Translations under genes and position numbers: made by a program
Shown: piece by piece, positions 1 through 6,721 of the stretch
How positions within the stretch are numbered: the stretch's first letter is position 1
Layout: each line of letters starts with the position of its first letter
Assembly (NCBI RefSeq): GCF_002234615.1
Contig: NZ_NMQW01000061.1
Coordinates: forward strand, 1 to 39,132
Direction of reading: 5' to 3'
Length of the DNA stretch: 39,132 nt
Source of the DNA: Paenibacillus rigui
GTDB lineage: Bacteria; Bacillota; Bacilli; Paenibacillales; NBRC-103111
Notes under the pieces: generated by a model
Database searches by the model: none
Told to the model about the DNA's origin: nothing
The model's input: only the letters and a program-made list of their open reading frames with translations

Positions 1-172
1 GGGGCCACTGAAAAAGTTACGGCTGCATGGACGGATCATTCTTCCGATCGCTGTTGTCCCCGGATTTTATCCATTTCAACCCGCTTATAGCGGTCAAAAT
101 CCGGGGACAAAGGCGAACGCTTACGTTTCTTCAGAACGATTTCGTCCACTCCGCCCGTTTTTCAGTGGCCTC
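1..172. repeat. MITE-like palindromic element
   Basis: The ends form a long inverted repeat: GGCCACTGAAAAA at 3-15 is the exact reverse complement of 158-170, and the match extends to 1 and 172 with one mismatch. Inside it is a second, perfect 15-bp inverted repeat (54-68 against 96-110, core TTGTCCCCGGATTTT). Between the two arms the halves still match imperfectly, so the whole unit could fold into one long hairpin. There is no coding sequence in it. It lies about 35 bp past the spoIIE stop and could help end that transcript. The element may begin before the window edge, so a target-site duplication cannot be checked. MITE-like is an inference from the structure. Confidence 0.6.
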
Positions 173-208
173 CTCCCAGGAGAATGCCCTTTTTATTTTT
201 CAGATCCA

Positions 209-2704
209 CTAACTGACCGTCTTGGGACGCTCGATTCGCTGCAGCCCCGGCCATCGGAAGGTTGCCCATTCCGGCTGATATTTGTCCACACGAGCGACAA
301 CGACCGTCATATCGTCATAAATCTCGCCATGATGGTAGCGCACCACCCTCTCCAGCAGCATATCGGCATATTCCTGCGGCGAATCCGTTTCAATCTCCGA
401 CAGCACCCGCTTCATCCACAGCTCTTTATTGACCGCGTGTCCAGGTGCATCATAGATCCCATCGGTCATCATGATCAAAATATCGCCTGGCTGCAGCGGC
501 AGGCTGACCAGATCCACATCAATATCATGCAGAATACCGACCGGCAAATTATTAGCCGTAATCGGAAACACTTCATTCCCCCTCTTAATGAAGCTAGGCG
601 TCGAGCCTATTTTCAGAAAAGTCGTATGAGCCGTATACATATCGATCAAGGCCACGTCCACCGTGGCGTACATTTCATCGGAGGAGCGCAGCATCAGCAC
701 GGAATTGACCGATTTGATCGCCAGCTTCTCATCCATACCAGACTGAAGCAGCTGCTGCAAAATATTCAGCGCCGCACTGCTCTCCGCACGCGCGCGTTCG
801 CCATTGCCCATCCCGTCGCTTAGCGCTACCGCAAACTTCCCGTTGCCAAGCTCGACTGTACTAAAGCTGTCTCCGGATAATAGATCCCCCCCTTTGGCTG
901 CACCGGCAATTCCGGTCTCCACCTCGTATTCCTTGGCCGATCCGAACACGACGGTGCTATACCCCTCCTTACGTTCGAGCATCTGCTCATTTTTGACCGC
1001 AATATGCTCTCCTAAAATTTCGGATAACAGCGGAGCGATGATTTTACGGCACTCATCGAAGCCCTTCGTATATTGATGGATAATTTCAATCTCCACATTC
1101 CCTTCATCCAGACTAATAATATCAATGGTGTGTATTGATAGCCCCAGCTCCTCCAAAGCGCTGCGAATTTGCTCCTCCTGCATGAACAGCTCTTGACCTT
1201 CCCTTTTAATTTCCTTGGCCAGATCCTCCATCACCTGGGATACCCCGAACAATTGTTCTGCGACCAGCTGCCGGCTGTCGACAATTTGCTTTTTCCAATG
1301 CTGATCGTTCTGATACAGGTTGTACTGCTGCTTCATCACCTCGAGTACCTGATCGGGCTTAATACACTGCTTCTTCCACTGCGGGAGAATATCTTTACGC
1401 GTCACATGCTTCTTGACCTCCACCTCCGTCATCATATCCGTCATGAATTTATAGGTTTGATAAAATTTTTCATCCCAGCACTGCTTTCGCTTCCAGCAAT
1501 TGGCGCATGATTTCTCGGCAACCGAGTTCATGAAATGGCCGACTTCCTCCTCCTTCTGCATCGGCTGCACATCAGCCGTAATTTGCTTGAAGCTTCGGGA
1601 CAACTGCCGGAATACTTCGGAGAATTGCTCTACGCGGCCGGCGGTAATATCCCGGACACGCTTCGCATAATCGTGCTGCGACTTCAGGTTTTCCTGAGTC
1701 CCCGGCACATACTTGGCCAGCATCTGAATCATCACCCTAGGCGTCAGAAGGAACAGCAGCACCGCAGCCACCGACTCCCAGGTCGAATTCATCACCTCCG
1801 CCTGATTGCCTATATAGATAGAGAGGATAGAGGAACCTAACAGCATACCGAGCGATACCGCCCACCGGTTCCCTTCCTTCAGCAGTCCTGCAAGCATTCC
1901 CGCAAATGCCAGCAGGCTCATTTGGTAAATCGCGCTGGAGTTAGCCAAGCTCAGGATCAAGCCGGAAATGACACCGACCGAGGCTCCGAGCGGCGCTCCG
2001 CCGACCAAGGCGAACATAAGAATCAAATAGCGGGACAGAACGTGCTCCACCGTAACCGGGCCCAGCGTCCAGCCGACCGTTCCCGTCATCACCGATGCCA
2101 ACAGAATGATGAGGCAAATAATTTCTTCATTTTTGAGACTGTAGTTTTTGCGGGATAGCGTGAATACGGGAACCGCCTGCAAAAAGATATGAGTCAATAT
2201 AAGACTCAGCATAGATTCCACCGCTGTCATCATAAACGTATACCAGCTTAAGTCTGTGGAGACCAGGTGGGAAAACAGCTGAACGAAGAAGGTTGAGGTG
2301 AACACGATCACAGGGGCAAAAGAAATGTCCGATCGCTCGAAGCGTTCGATTCCTTTTTGAATAAACAGGATGACAATGATTTCGGCGGCGATATACCCCG
2401 TATGCTGGGGTGCGGCGGAAAAAAGGCTGCCTGCAACAAGGAATAGGCCTGTCCATACGAGCAAATCTCTGCGTAAGAAATACATGACAGCGAAGAAGGC
2501 TACGGCAAAAGGGGCCAGCTGATCCAGAATCATCGCTCTGCCTAATAGAAAAGACATGAGAAGAAGCAGAATAGACCACTTCTTAGCAACGACTGACTGC
2601 ACCAAACGGTTCTGTACGACGACATCGTCCATTCCTTGCTTTGTCTTCTGACTCCAACGACTCCATACGGCTCCAACAGGATTCATTCCTAATTTTCTTA
2701 GCAT
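209..2704 (-). CDS. spoIIE: Stage II sporulation protein E (PP2C phosphatase)
   Basis: SpoIIE dephosphorylates the anti-anti-sigma factor SpoIIAA in the forespore and so releases sigma-F. It also acts at the polar septum with FtsZ. The product is 831 aa, close to the 827 aa of B. subtilis. Residues about 40-330 hold a run of hydrophobic segments matching the expected ten-helix membrane domain. A central cytoplasmic region follows, with a Cys cluster (CANCWKRKQC, near residue 400), and then a C-terminal PP2C domain with DGMGNG near residue 630, MMTDGIYD and DDMTVVV. The ATG at 2704 is preceded by a GGGTGG-type ribosome site. A second ATG six codons in is possible. It is transcribed alone from a promoter at 2743-2775. 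No ordinary terminator follows, only the palindromic element at 1-172. Confidence 0.97.
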   Translation of the reverse strand: MLRKLGMNPVGAVWSRWSQKTKQGMDDVVVQNRLVQSVVAKKWSILLLLMSFLLGRAMILDQLAPFAVAFFAVMYFLRRDLLVWTGLFLVAGSLFSAAPQHTGYIAAEIIVILFIQKGIERFERSDISFAPVIVFTSTFFVQLFSHLVSTDLSWYTFMMTAVESMLSLILTHIFLQAVPVFTLSRKNYSLKNEEIICLIILLASVMTGTVGWTLGPVTVEHVLSRYLILMFALVGGAPLGASVGVISGLILSLANSSAIYQMSLLAFAGMLAGLLKEGNRWAVSLGMLLGSSILSIYIGNQAEVMNSTWESVAAVLLFLLTPRVMIQMLAKYVPGTQENLKSQHDYAKRVRDITAGRVEQFSEVFRQLSRSFKQITADVQPMQKEEEVGHFMNSVAEKSCANCWKRKQCWDEKFYQTYKFMTDMMTEVEVKKHVTRKDILPQWKKQCIKPDQVLEVMKQQYNLYQNDQHWKKQIVDSRQLVAEQLFGVSQVMEDLAKEIKREGQELFMQEEQIRSALEELGLSIHTIDIISLDEGNVEIEIIHQYTKGFDECRKIIAPLLSEILGEHIAVKNEQMLERKEGYSTVVFGSAKEYEVETGIAGAAKGGDLLSGDSFSTVELGNGKFAVALSDGMGNGERARAESSAALNILQQLLQSGMDEKLAIKSVNSVLMLRSSDEMYATVDVALIDMYTAHTTFLKIGSTPSFIKRGNEVFPITANNLPVGILHDIDVDLVSLPLQPGDILIMMTDGIYDAPGHAVNKELWMKRVLSEIETDSPQEYADMLLERVVRYHHGEIYDDMTVVVARVDKYQPEWATFRWPGLQRIERPKTVS

Positions 2705-2742
2705 ATTTTCACAACACCACCCATAGACTATTAGTGTTCTCT

Positions 2743-2775
2743 AGTATAGGGGCAGCAACGTATAAAGTTTGTCAT
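2743..2775 (-). promoter_or_regulatory. spoIIE promoter, 21-bp spacing, with Spo0A-box-like sites
   Basis: On the minus strand ATGACA (2770-2775) and TATACT (2743-2748) are separated by exactly 21 bp. From general knowledge, B. subtilis spoIIE has a sigma-A promoter with the same abnormal 21-bp spacing that needs Spo0A-P. TGACAAA overlaps the -35 (2768-2774) and TGTCGGA lies at 2802-2808; each matches the 0A box TGNCGAA at six of seven positions. The predicted start is near 2736, giving a leader of about 31 nt. Confidence 0.75.
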
Positions 2776-2856
2776 AATCCGTGGGCAGGCCAAAAGTTTT
2801 TTCCGACAAAAAAAAGATGCCGCTTCATCATGAATTAAACCGCCAGCACAAAAGAT

Positions 2857-2870
2857 TGTAAGCGCTAACA
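2857..2870. promoter_or_regulatory. Candidate CcpA cre site upstream of spoIIE
   Basis: TGTAAGCGCTAACA matches the catabolite-response consensus TGWAANCGNTNWCA at every position. It lies about 80 bp upstream of the spoIIE -35 element, in a non-coding stretch between the tRNA-Met terminator and the spoIIE promoter. Its function is inferred from sequence only. Confidence 0.5.
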
Positions 2871-3112
2871 TAAGAAAAACGAACCAAGGCCCCTTACTCC
2901 GATCCGACGGAAATAGAGGTCGTCCCTGCACTGTTGCCGTTACATGCTGTCGATTTTATCCTTTAAATTTAGTGAAACGACACAACCCTTAACAAACTCA
3001 AGCATCCCCCGACAAAAGGTTTCAATTGTTCCACAGCAATACGCCCGGTCTTTACGTAATGCCGTCGAATAGGACACTCACTCGTTCGCCGACATCTGAC
3101 AACAGCCCGACA

Positions 3113-3155
3113 GACAAAAAAACACCCCGTCGGAAGCTCATTCTCGACAGGGTGT
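3113..3155 (-). terminator. Terminator of tRNA-Met
   Basis: On the minus strand an 11-bp stem (ACACCCTGTCG pairing with CGACGGGGTGT, one G-U) closes a 12-nt loop and is followed by seven T. It starts 17 nt after the tRNA 3' end and separates the tRNA from spoIIE. Confidence 0.85.
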
Positions 3156-3171
3156 CTTCTGTTATGTTCAA

Positions 3172-3245
3172 TAGCGGCGAAGGGAATCGAACCCCCGACC
3201 TCACGGGTATGAACCGTACGCTCTAGCCAGCTGAGCTACACCGCC
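3172..3245 (-). tRNA. tRNA-Met (anticodon CAU)
   Basis: A 74-nt cloverleaf reads on the minus strand, from GGCGGTGTAGCTCAG to the discriminator A at 3172. The anticodon loop is TTCATAC and the T loop TTCGATT. The acceptor stem has a G1-U72 pair, and CCA is not encoded. The body looks like elongator tRNA-Met of Bacillales. In B. subtilis a tRNA-Met/tRNA-Glu pair sits at this place before spoIIE; no tRNA-Glu is visible here. It has its own strong promoter and terminator. Confidence 0.95.
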
Positions 3246-3257
3246 ACAACAAGCATG

Positions 3258-3287
3258 AGTATATAACAGGCTTGCCCGGTTTGTCAA
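3258..3287 (-). promoter_or_regulatory. Sigma-A promoter of tRNA-Met
   Basis: TTGACA (3282-3287), an 18-bp spacer and TATACT (3258-3263) on the minus strand. The -10 ends 12 bp before the mature tRNA 5' end, so the leader is very short. Confidence 0.8.
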
Positions 3288-3349
3288 GCTATTCGCACAT
3301 CTTCTATACGTTTCCCCGTCTCCGTGAGATCGACTGCCATCCTAGCCGG

Positions 3350-3706
3350 TTATTGCACCGTTCTTGGTTTACGAATGACTACAGTAACAGCCGTTATAAT
3401 CAGAAGTCCGATGGGCAGTCCCGCATAGCTGGCTTCCCCATTCATCAAGTGAGTCACGATAGCCCCAATCATGATAATCGCCAATAACCCCGCCGCATAG
3501 CGCGATACTCTAGGAACAAACAGCGCTACGGCCGCTGCGATCTCCCCCATGCCTAACAGCACTCGAAACCAAATGGCATAACCGTACTTTTCAAAGCTTG
3601 CGACTGCCTGATCCGCTCCTGTCACTTTTGAAAAGCCCTGCATGATGAAAAGAGCAGCAACAGCCGCTAAAATGAGGTAGCCCAGTGCAACTAAAATCTT
3701 CTTCAT
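3350..3706 (-). CDS. DoxX-family membrane protein
   Basis: The 118-aa product has four hydrophobic segments (about residues 3-24, 42-64, 68-88 and 93-110) with short loops, as in the DoxX/DoxX-like family of small integral membrane proteins. Motifs such as GFSKVTG after helix 1 and RVLLGMGEIAAAVAL in helix 2 fit that family. Members have been linked to quinone and redox stress, but the role of this one cannot be read from sequence. The ATG at 3706 follows a GGGAGTGG ribosome site. The gene stands alone between a sigma-A promoter upstream and tRNA-Met downstream, and is not part of the B. subtilis gene order here. Confidence 0.8.
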   Translation of the reverse strand: MKKILVALGYLILAAVAALFIMQGFSKVTGADQAVASFEKYGYAIWFRVLLGMGEIAAAVALFVPRVSRYAAGLLAIIMIGAIVTHLMNGEASYAGLPIGLLIITAVTVVIRKPRTVQ

Positions 3707-3754
3707 TACGATCCACTCCCAACAAATAAATTAATTAGTTATTAATTATTTGTT

Positions 3755-3783
3755 AGTATATAATAGTAAGTAACTTTAATCAA
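3755..3783 (-). promoter_or_regulatory. Sigma-A promoter of the DoxX gene
   Basis: TTGATT (3778-3783), a 17-bp spacer and TATACT (3755-3760) on the minus strand. The leader between the -10 and the gene is almost pure A+T, with repeated TTAATTA and TTAGTTATTAATTA words that could be an operator for a MarR- or HxlR-like repressor. That last point is speculative. Confidence 0.65.
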
Positions 3784-3802
3784 GTATTTTTTTCTGCGCA
3801 TA

Positions 3803-3837
3803 TAAAAAGCCGCAAGAGCAAAACCTGCTCTTGCGGC
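3803..3837 (-). terminator. Terminator of yabR
   Basis: A perfect 12-bp stem (GCCGCAAGAGCA with TGCTCTTGCGGC) with a 5-nt loop is followed on the minus strand by TTTTTAT. It begins 14 nt after the yabR stop codon. Confidence 0.9.
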
Positions 3838-3851
3838 CTGGCATTCTATTA

Positions 3852-4394
3852 TTAATCGCGTCGAGCGCCGCGGCCTCCGCGTTTCCCTTCCGTATTCTTC
3901 TTCAGGGAGGAGATCCGCTCTTCGCTGTCTTTCAAGAAGCGCGACATTTTATCTTCAAAAGTTGCTGGAGGTTTGCCTCCACGGCCTCCACGGTCTCCGC
4001 CTCGGCCACCAAAGCCGCCACCGCCACCACGAGGGCCACGATCGCCGCCGCCAAAGCCGCCTCCACCACGTGGACCACGATCGCCACCGCCGAAACCGCC
4101 GCCGGAGCCACCACCACTTGGTCTATCAAAACGAGCGGGCCTCGCTGCTTCCACCGGTTTATCTACCGCTTGCTTAATGGATAAGCCGATTTTGCCGTCT
4201 TTGTCCACATTAATCACTTTAACGGTAACCATGTCGTTTAGCTTCAGATGATCATTGACATCTTTAACATAGTTGTCTGCTATCTCCGAGATGTGCACAA
4301 GTCCGGTACCGCCCTCAGGTAGCTCTACAAAAGCCCCAAAGTGAGTAATGCCCGTTACTTTGCCTTCCAGCTTGCTGCCCACTTCTATTGCCAT
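3852..4394 (-). CDS. yabR: S1-domain RNA-binding protein with RGG-type Gly-rich region
   Basis: Residues 1-75 form an S1 RNA-binding domain (EGKVTGITHFGAFVEL, then GLVHISEIAD). Residues about 93-140 are almost only Gly, Arg, Asp, Pro and Phe and contain a 13-residue unit (FGGGDRGPRGGGG) twice in tandem at 101-126, followed by RGGDRGGRGG. The C-terminus (KPPATFEDKMSRFLKDSEERISSLKK, then a basic GKRGGRGARRD tail) is a helical and basic segment. B. subtilis YabR (about 128 aa) is shorter and from memory lacks such a long insert. The ATG at 4394 follows AAGGGAGGA. Position after divIC is conserved, but a promoter of its own lies just upstream. Likely binds RNA or ribosomes; its exact role is not known. 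Confidence 0.88.
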   Translation of the reverse strand: MAIEVGSKLEGKVTGITHFGAFVELPEGGTGLVHISEIADNYVKDVNDHLKLNDMVTVKVINVDKDGKIGLSIKQAVDKPVEAARPARFDRPSGGGSGGGFGGGDRGPRGGGGFGGGDRGPRGGGGGFGGRGGDRGGRGGKPPATFEDKMSRFLKDSEERISSLKKNTEGKRGGRGARRD

Positions 4395-4444
4395 AAAGTA
4401 AAATGTTCCTCCCTTAAATAATTAACAAAACCCTGACAATGCAG

Positions 4445-4474
4445 ATTATAACGTACTGGCTGCAATACGGTCAA
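4445..4474 (-). promoter_or_regulatory. Sigma-A promoter of yabR
   Basis: TTGACC (4469-4474), an 18-bp spacer and a perfect TATAAT (4445-4450) on the minus strand, 50 bp before the yabR ATG. This makes yabR independent of divIC. Confidence 0.75.
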
Positions 4475-4504
4475 CATGAAGGTTCGAGGAATACGCCCCT
4501 CACC

Positions 4505-4843
4505 TTATTTCTTCTGCTCCTTAGCCACATAGAATAAGGTTTCCCCTTGCTTCACATAGTGCAGCTCTTTTCGAATTTTTTGTTCTACGTACTCGGGATC
4601 GTTCAATCTGGCAATTTCGCGCTGGGCATCTTCATGGGCTTGCTGGGTTTCTTTCAGCTTTTGTTCCAAAAGGGCCGCTTTCTCGCTTCTTGCATTCAGT
4701 TTACCGACTTGATTCCACAGAGTCACGCCTGCCCAGCTCATGAAGCATGCAAGCACAATCATGACCAAACGGCGTCTGCGAAAAGAGCCTTTGTTATGTG
4801 ATTTTGCATCCTTAATTACACTTGTCGTGGGTACAGCCCGCAT
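4505..4843 (-). CDS. divIC: Cell-division protein DivIC (septum formation initiator family)
   Basis: A 112-aa bitopic membrane protein: a basic cytoplasmic N-terminus (residues 1-26), one transmembrane helix (about 27-47), an extracellular coiled coil (about 48-85, rich in E, K, Q and L) and the family C-terminal motif PEYVEQKIRKELHYVKQGE. DivIC forms the FtsL-DivIB-DivIC complex that controls septal wall synthesis. The ATG at 4843 follows AGGAGGA. It starts 26 bp after the yabQ stop, in the conserved yabP-yabQ-divIC order. Confidence 0.93.
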   Translation of the reverse strand: MRAVPTTSVIKDAKSHNKGSFRRRRLVMIVLACFMSWAGVTLWNQVGKLNARSEKAALLEQKLKETQQAHEDAQREIARLNDPEYVEQKIRKELHYVKQGETLFYVAKEQKK

Positions 4844-4869
4844 CTACTGTAAAATCCTCCTACGTCCGA

Positions 4870-5439
4870 TCAAAACAACCTGCGAAGCCATGTCGCGATT
4901 GTCTGACCTGATTTCTTCACCCATACCGGAATATGAAGCCATCTGCCTAACGGCCTGATCAGCCAAATAAGCAGTCTCCAGACAGGATATAGTAATTGTA
5001 ACATAACTTTGTAAAGGAAAATAGCTATCGCAAGTAAAAAACCTAAAAATATGACAACAGCCCTATACAGCCAGATGACTGGCGTAATAACAAAAATTTC
5101 AACAATTCTTTTTATTACCCGGATTGCCGCCTTCGTGAAACGGATCAGCCATAAAATAATTTGGATTACAGTTGCGCTAAAAATCAAAAAGTACAGCAGC
5201 ACTCCAGCCAGCAAGCCGATAAAAATAAACATCCGCACCTGCCCGAGATTACTTTCATAAAGCAGCTTGAACACCAATAGCGTTCCGACGATCCAGAAAA
5301 AGACGTCCAGGAGGTAGTAGGCATAGCGGGGAGCCTTGAGCTGGCCGGCAAGCACCCGATACAAGTCGAAAAGTCCGCCTAACGATAACCCCCCTAGAAA
5401 CATCATGCCCATCGTGACAAATTGGACTTGAAGCGTCAC
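4870..5439 (-). CDS. yabQ: Spore cortex protein YabQ
   Basis: A 189-aa membrane protein with an N-terminal segment MGMMFLGGLSLGGLFDLYRVL typical of YabQ, four or five hydrophobic stretches over residues 8-130, and an aromatic, basic C-terminus. YabQ is needed for spore cortex formation and works in the mother cell. The start is a GTG whose first bases overlap the yabP stop codon (GTGA at 5436-5439), so translation is probably coupled to yabP. Length is close to the B. subtilis protein (about 211 aa). Confidence 0.9.
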   Translation of the reverse strand: MTLQVQFVTMGMMFLGGLSLGGLFDLYRVLAGQLKAPRYAYYLLDVFFWIVGTLLVFKLLYESNLGQVRMFIFIGLLAGVLLYFLIFSATVIQIILWLIRFTKAAIRVIKRIVEIFVITPVIWLYRAVVIFLGFLLAIAIFLYKVMLQLLYPVWRLLIWLIRPLGRWLHIPVWVKKSGQTIATWLRRLF

Positions 5440-5720
5440 TTAAACAGCTTGCCCAAAAATCCTTTAGGCTTCCCTTGGGCGTTAGTATCCACGTAGGCCA
5501 GCTCGTTGACTAATCCTTCAATCGCAACCAAACCCTGTTCCAGGCTCAGGTTTTTAATGTGCAGATTGGAACCCTTGATCATCAAAAAACCGCATTCGGT
5601 CTCCAGCAAAAACTCTTCGCTGTCGAAGCTTTCCACGTTCATCACGCCGGATACCTCAAGCAGCTTACGGTTGAGCATCTTGATTTCCTGCCGTTTGACT
5701 TTTCCCTGCTCGATTGGCAT
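5436..5720 (-). CDS. yabP: Sporulation protein YabP
   Basis: A 94-aa protein of the YabP/YqfC family: LNRKLLEVSGVMNVESFDSEEFLLET, then GFLMIKGSNLHIKNLSLEQGLVAIEG, which are the beta-rich signatures of this sporulation family. In B. subtilis it is made under sigma-E and is needed for normal sporulation. The ATG at 5720 follows AGGGAGGG. It heads yabP-yabQ-divIC and overlaps yabQ by 4 bp. A weak CATAAATA -10-like word lies upstream on the minus strand, but I cannot support a sigma-E promoter with confidence. The palindromic element at 5782-5897 lies just upstream. Confidence 0.92.
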   Translation of the reverse strand: MPIEQGKVKRQEIKMLNRKLLEVSGVMNVESFDSEEFLLETECGFLMIKGSNLHIKNLSLEQGLVAIEGLVNELAYVDTNAQGKPKGFLGKLFK

Positions 5721-5781
5721 TGGTTGACCCTCCCTGGGCGCCTTGTATTTATGGGAAGCTCGGCCAGGATAACGAAGCTCC

Positions 5782-5897
5782 AGGTAGTATAACGGCCTCC
5801 GGCTTCTGTTGAAAACGGGTTCTAGTCTATTTGTTTAAAAGAGGTGAGAACCCGTTTTCAAAGGAAGCACGTAAACTCTACGGCCATTATACTACCT
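5782..5897. repeat. Nested palindromic element between rqcP and yabP
   Basis: Outer arms of 16 bp (5782-5797 AGGTAGTATAACGGCC, 5882-5897) match as an inverted repeat with one mismatch. Inner arms of 14 bp (5810-5823 TGAAAACGGGTTCT, 5847-5860) match perfectly. The spaces between inner and outer arms differ in length and match poorly. There is no coding content. The remaining bases of this 355-bp gap, 5898-6060, show no gene or clear signal. The layout resembles the element at 1-172, but the sequence is different. Confidence 0.65.
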
Positions 5898-6060
5898 TCC
5901 GCCAGTTCATCTTGTACAAGGAGCACGCCATAAACACAAAGCTTGTTTACTTAAAAATATGGGAGCAGGACAAGGATTAGAACTATAAATTAACCCGGCT
6001 CAACACAGGCTATCTGCATGAAGACCATCGGGATGCAATAGGTTAGTCCGGTATATACGA

Positions 6061-6096
6061 CAAAAGAGACCTAAGCCTAGGCCTCAGTCTCTTTTG
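6061..6096 (-). terminator. Terminator overlapping the end of rqcP
   Basis: AAAAGAGAC and GTCTCTTTT pair over 9 bp on the minus strand around a 16-nt centre that itself holds GCCTAGGC. The 5' arm and the stop codon lie inside the rqcP reading frame. The T-run is part of the stem, so it is a less standard terminator and may work in both directions. Confidence 0.55.
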
Positions 6097-6370
6097 TTTG
6101 CCAAAAATCAGTTTTGGGATGCATCTCTTCCTTCAACAGCGTGTACATGTTCGCCGCATCTTCCTTACGGGTCGATTCGGAAAGCTGTTCTACCCTGACG
6201 GTTACGCTCTTTTGACCGAACTGGATTTTCAGCTCGTCGCCTACCTTCACGGCACTGCTCGGTTTTGCATCTCTCCCGTTAATCCAGACGCGTCCTTGGT
6301 CGGAGACGTCTTTGGCGACAGTACGCCGCTTGATCAACCGGGAAACCTTGAGGAATTTATCAAGGCGCAT
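6077..6370 (-). CDS. rqcP: RqcP, S4-domain ribosome quality-control factor
   Basis: A 97-aa S4-domain protein (MRLDKFLKVSRLIKRRTVAK, then GRVWINGRDAKPSSAVKVGDEL). RqcP, formerly YabO, binds stalled 50S subunits with RqcH and helps add poly-Ala tails. The S4 fold covers residues 1-65, and the tail (KTDFWQTKETEA) is short and polar. Its ATG shares one base with the HU stop codon (TAATG at 6368-6372), so it is likely translated by coupling with HU. A terminator stem starts inside its last codons. Confidence 0.92.
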   Translation of the reverse strand: MRLDKFLKVSRLIKRRTVAKDVSDQGRVWINGRDAKPSSAVKVGDELKIQFGQKSVTVRVEQLSESTRKEDAANMYTLLKEEMHPKTDFWQTKETEA

Positions 6371-6642
6371 TATTTTACCGCTTCTTTAAGCTTGTTACCT
6401 GCTTTGAAAGCCGGAACTTTGGATTCAGGAATCGTGATTTCTACGCCTGTTTGAGGGTTACGGCCTGTACGACCAGAGCGCTTGCGAGTTTCGAACGTAC
6501 CAAAACCGATTAACTGAACTTTATCGCCAGTGGACAATGCTTCAGTTACTTCACCCAGGAAGTTGTTCAAAACGGTTTCAACGTCTTTTTTCGTCATACC
6601 GCTTTTTTCAGAAATATTGTTGATCAAGTCTGTTTTGTTCAT
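6370..6642 (-). CDS. hup: DNA-binding protein HU
   Basis: A complete 90-aa HU/IHF-family histone-like protein: MNKTDLINNISEKSGMTKKD, core GDKVQLIGFGTFETRKR, the DNA-binding arm SGRTGRNPQTGVEITIP and the C-terminal PAFKAGNKLKEAV. HU compacts DNA as a homodimer. The ATG at 6642 follows a strong GAGGAGG site. The gene lies between yabN and rqcP; in B. subtilis hbs is elsewhere, so this is an insertion relative to that order. A sigma-H-type promoter pattern lies upstream at 6679-6707. Confidence 0.96.
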   Translation of the reverse strand: MNKTDLINNISEKSGMTKKDVETVLNNFLGEVTEALSTGDKVQLIGFGTFETRKRSGRTGRNPQTGVEITIPESKVPAFKAGNKLKEAVK

Positions 6643-6678
6643 GGATACATTTCCTCCTCAAAATAACACTAATGCTAT

Positions 6679-6707
6679 GTATTCTTTGTTATTCAGGAAA
6701 TTCCTGC
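6679..6707 (-). promoter_or_regulatory. Candidate sigma-H promoter of HU-rqcP
   Basis: On the minus strand GCAGGAATT fits the sigma-H -35 (RNAGGAWWW), followed after 14 bp by GAAT within AAAGAATAC (RNNGAATWW, one mismatch). The 14-bp gap between AGGAATT and GAAT is identical to that of the spoVG promoter in this window. I see no good sigma-A promoter in the 79-bp gap. Confidence 0.5.
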
Positions 6708-6721
6708 TAGTCCGTGTCGAT

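Noticed and set aside
2731-2931. Possible 66-aa membrane peptide upstream of spoIIE
   Set aside because: It has one hydrophobic stretch but a GTG start without a ribosome site. It also runs over the spoIIE promoter, the 0A-like boxes and the cre site.
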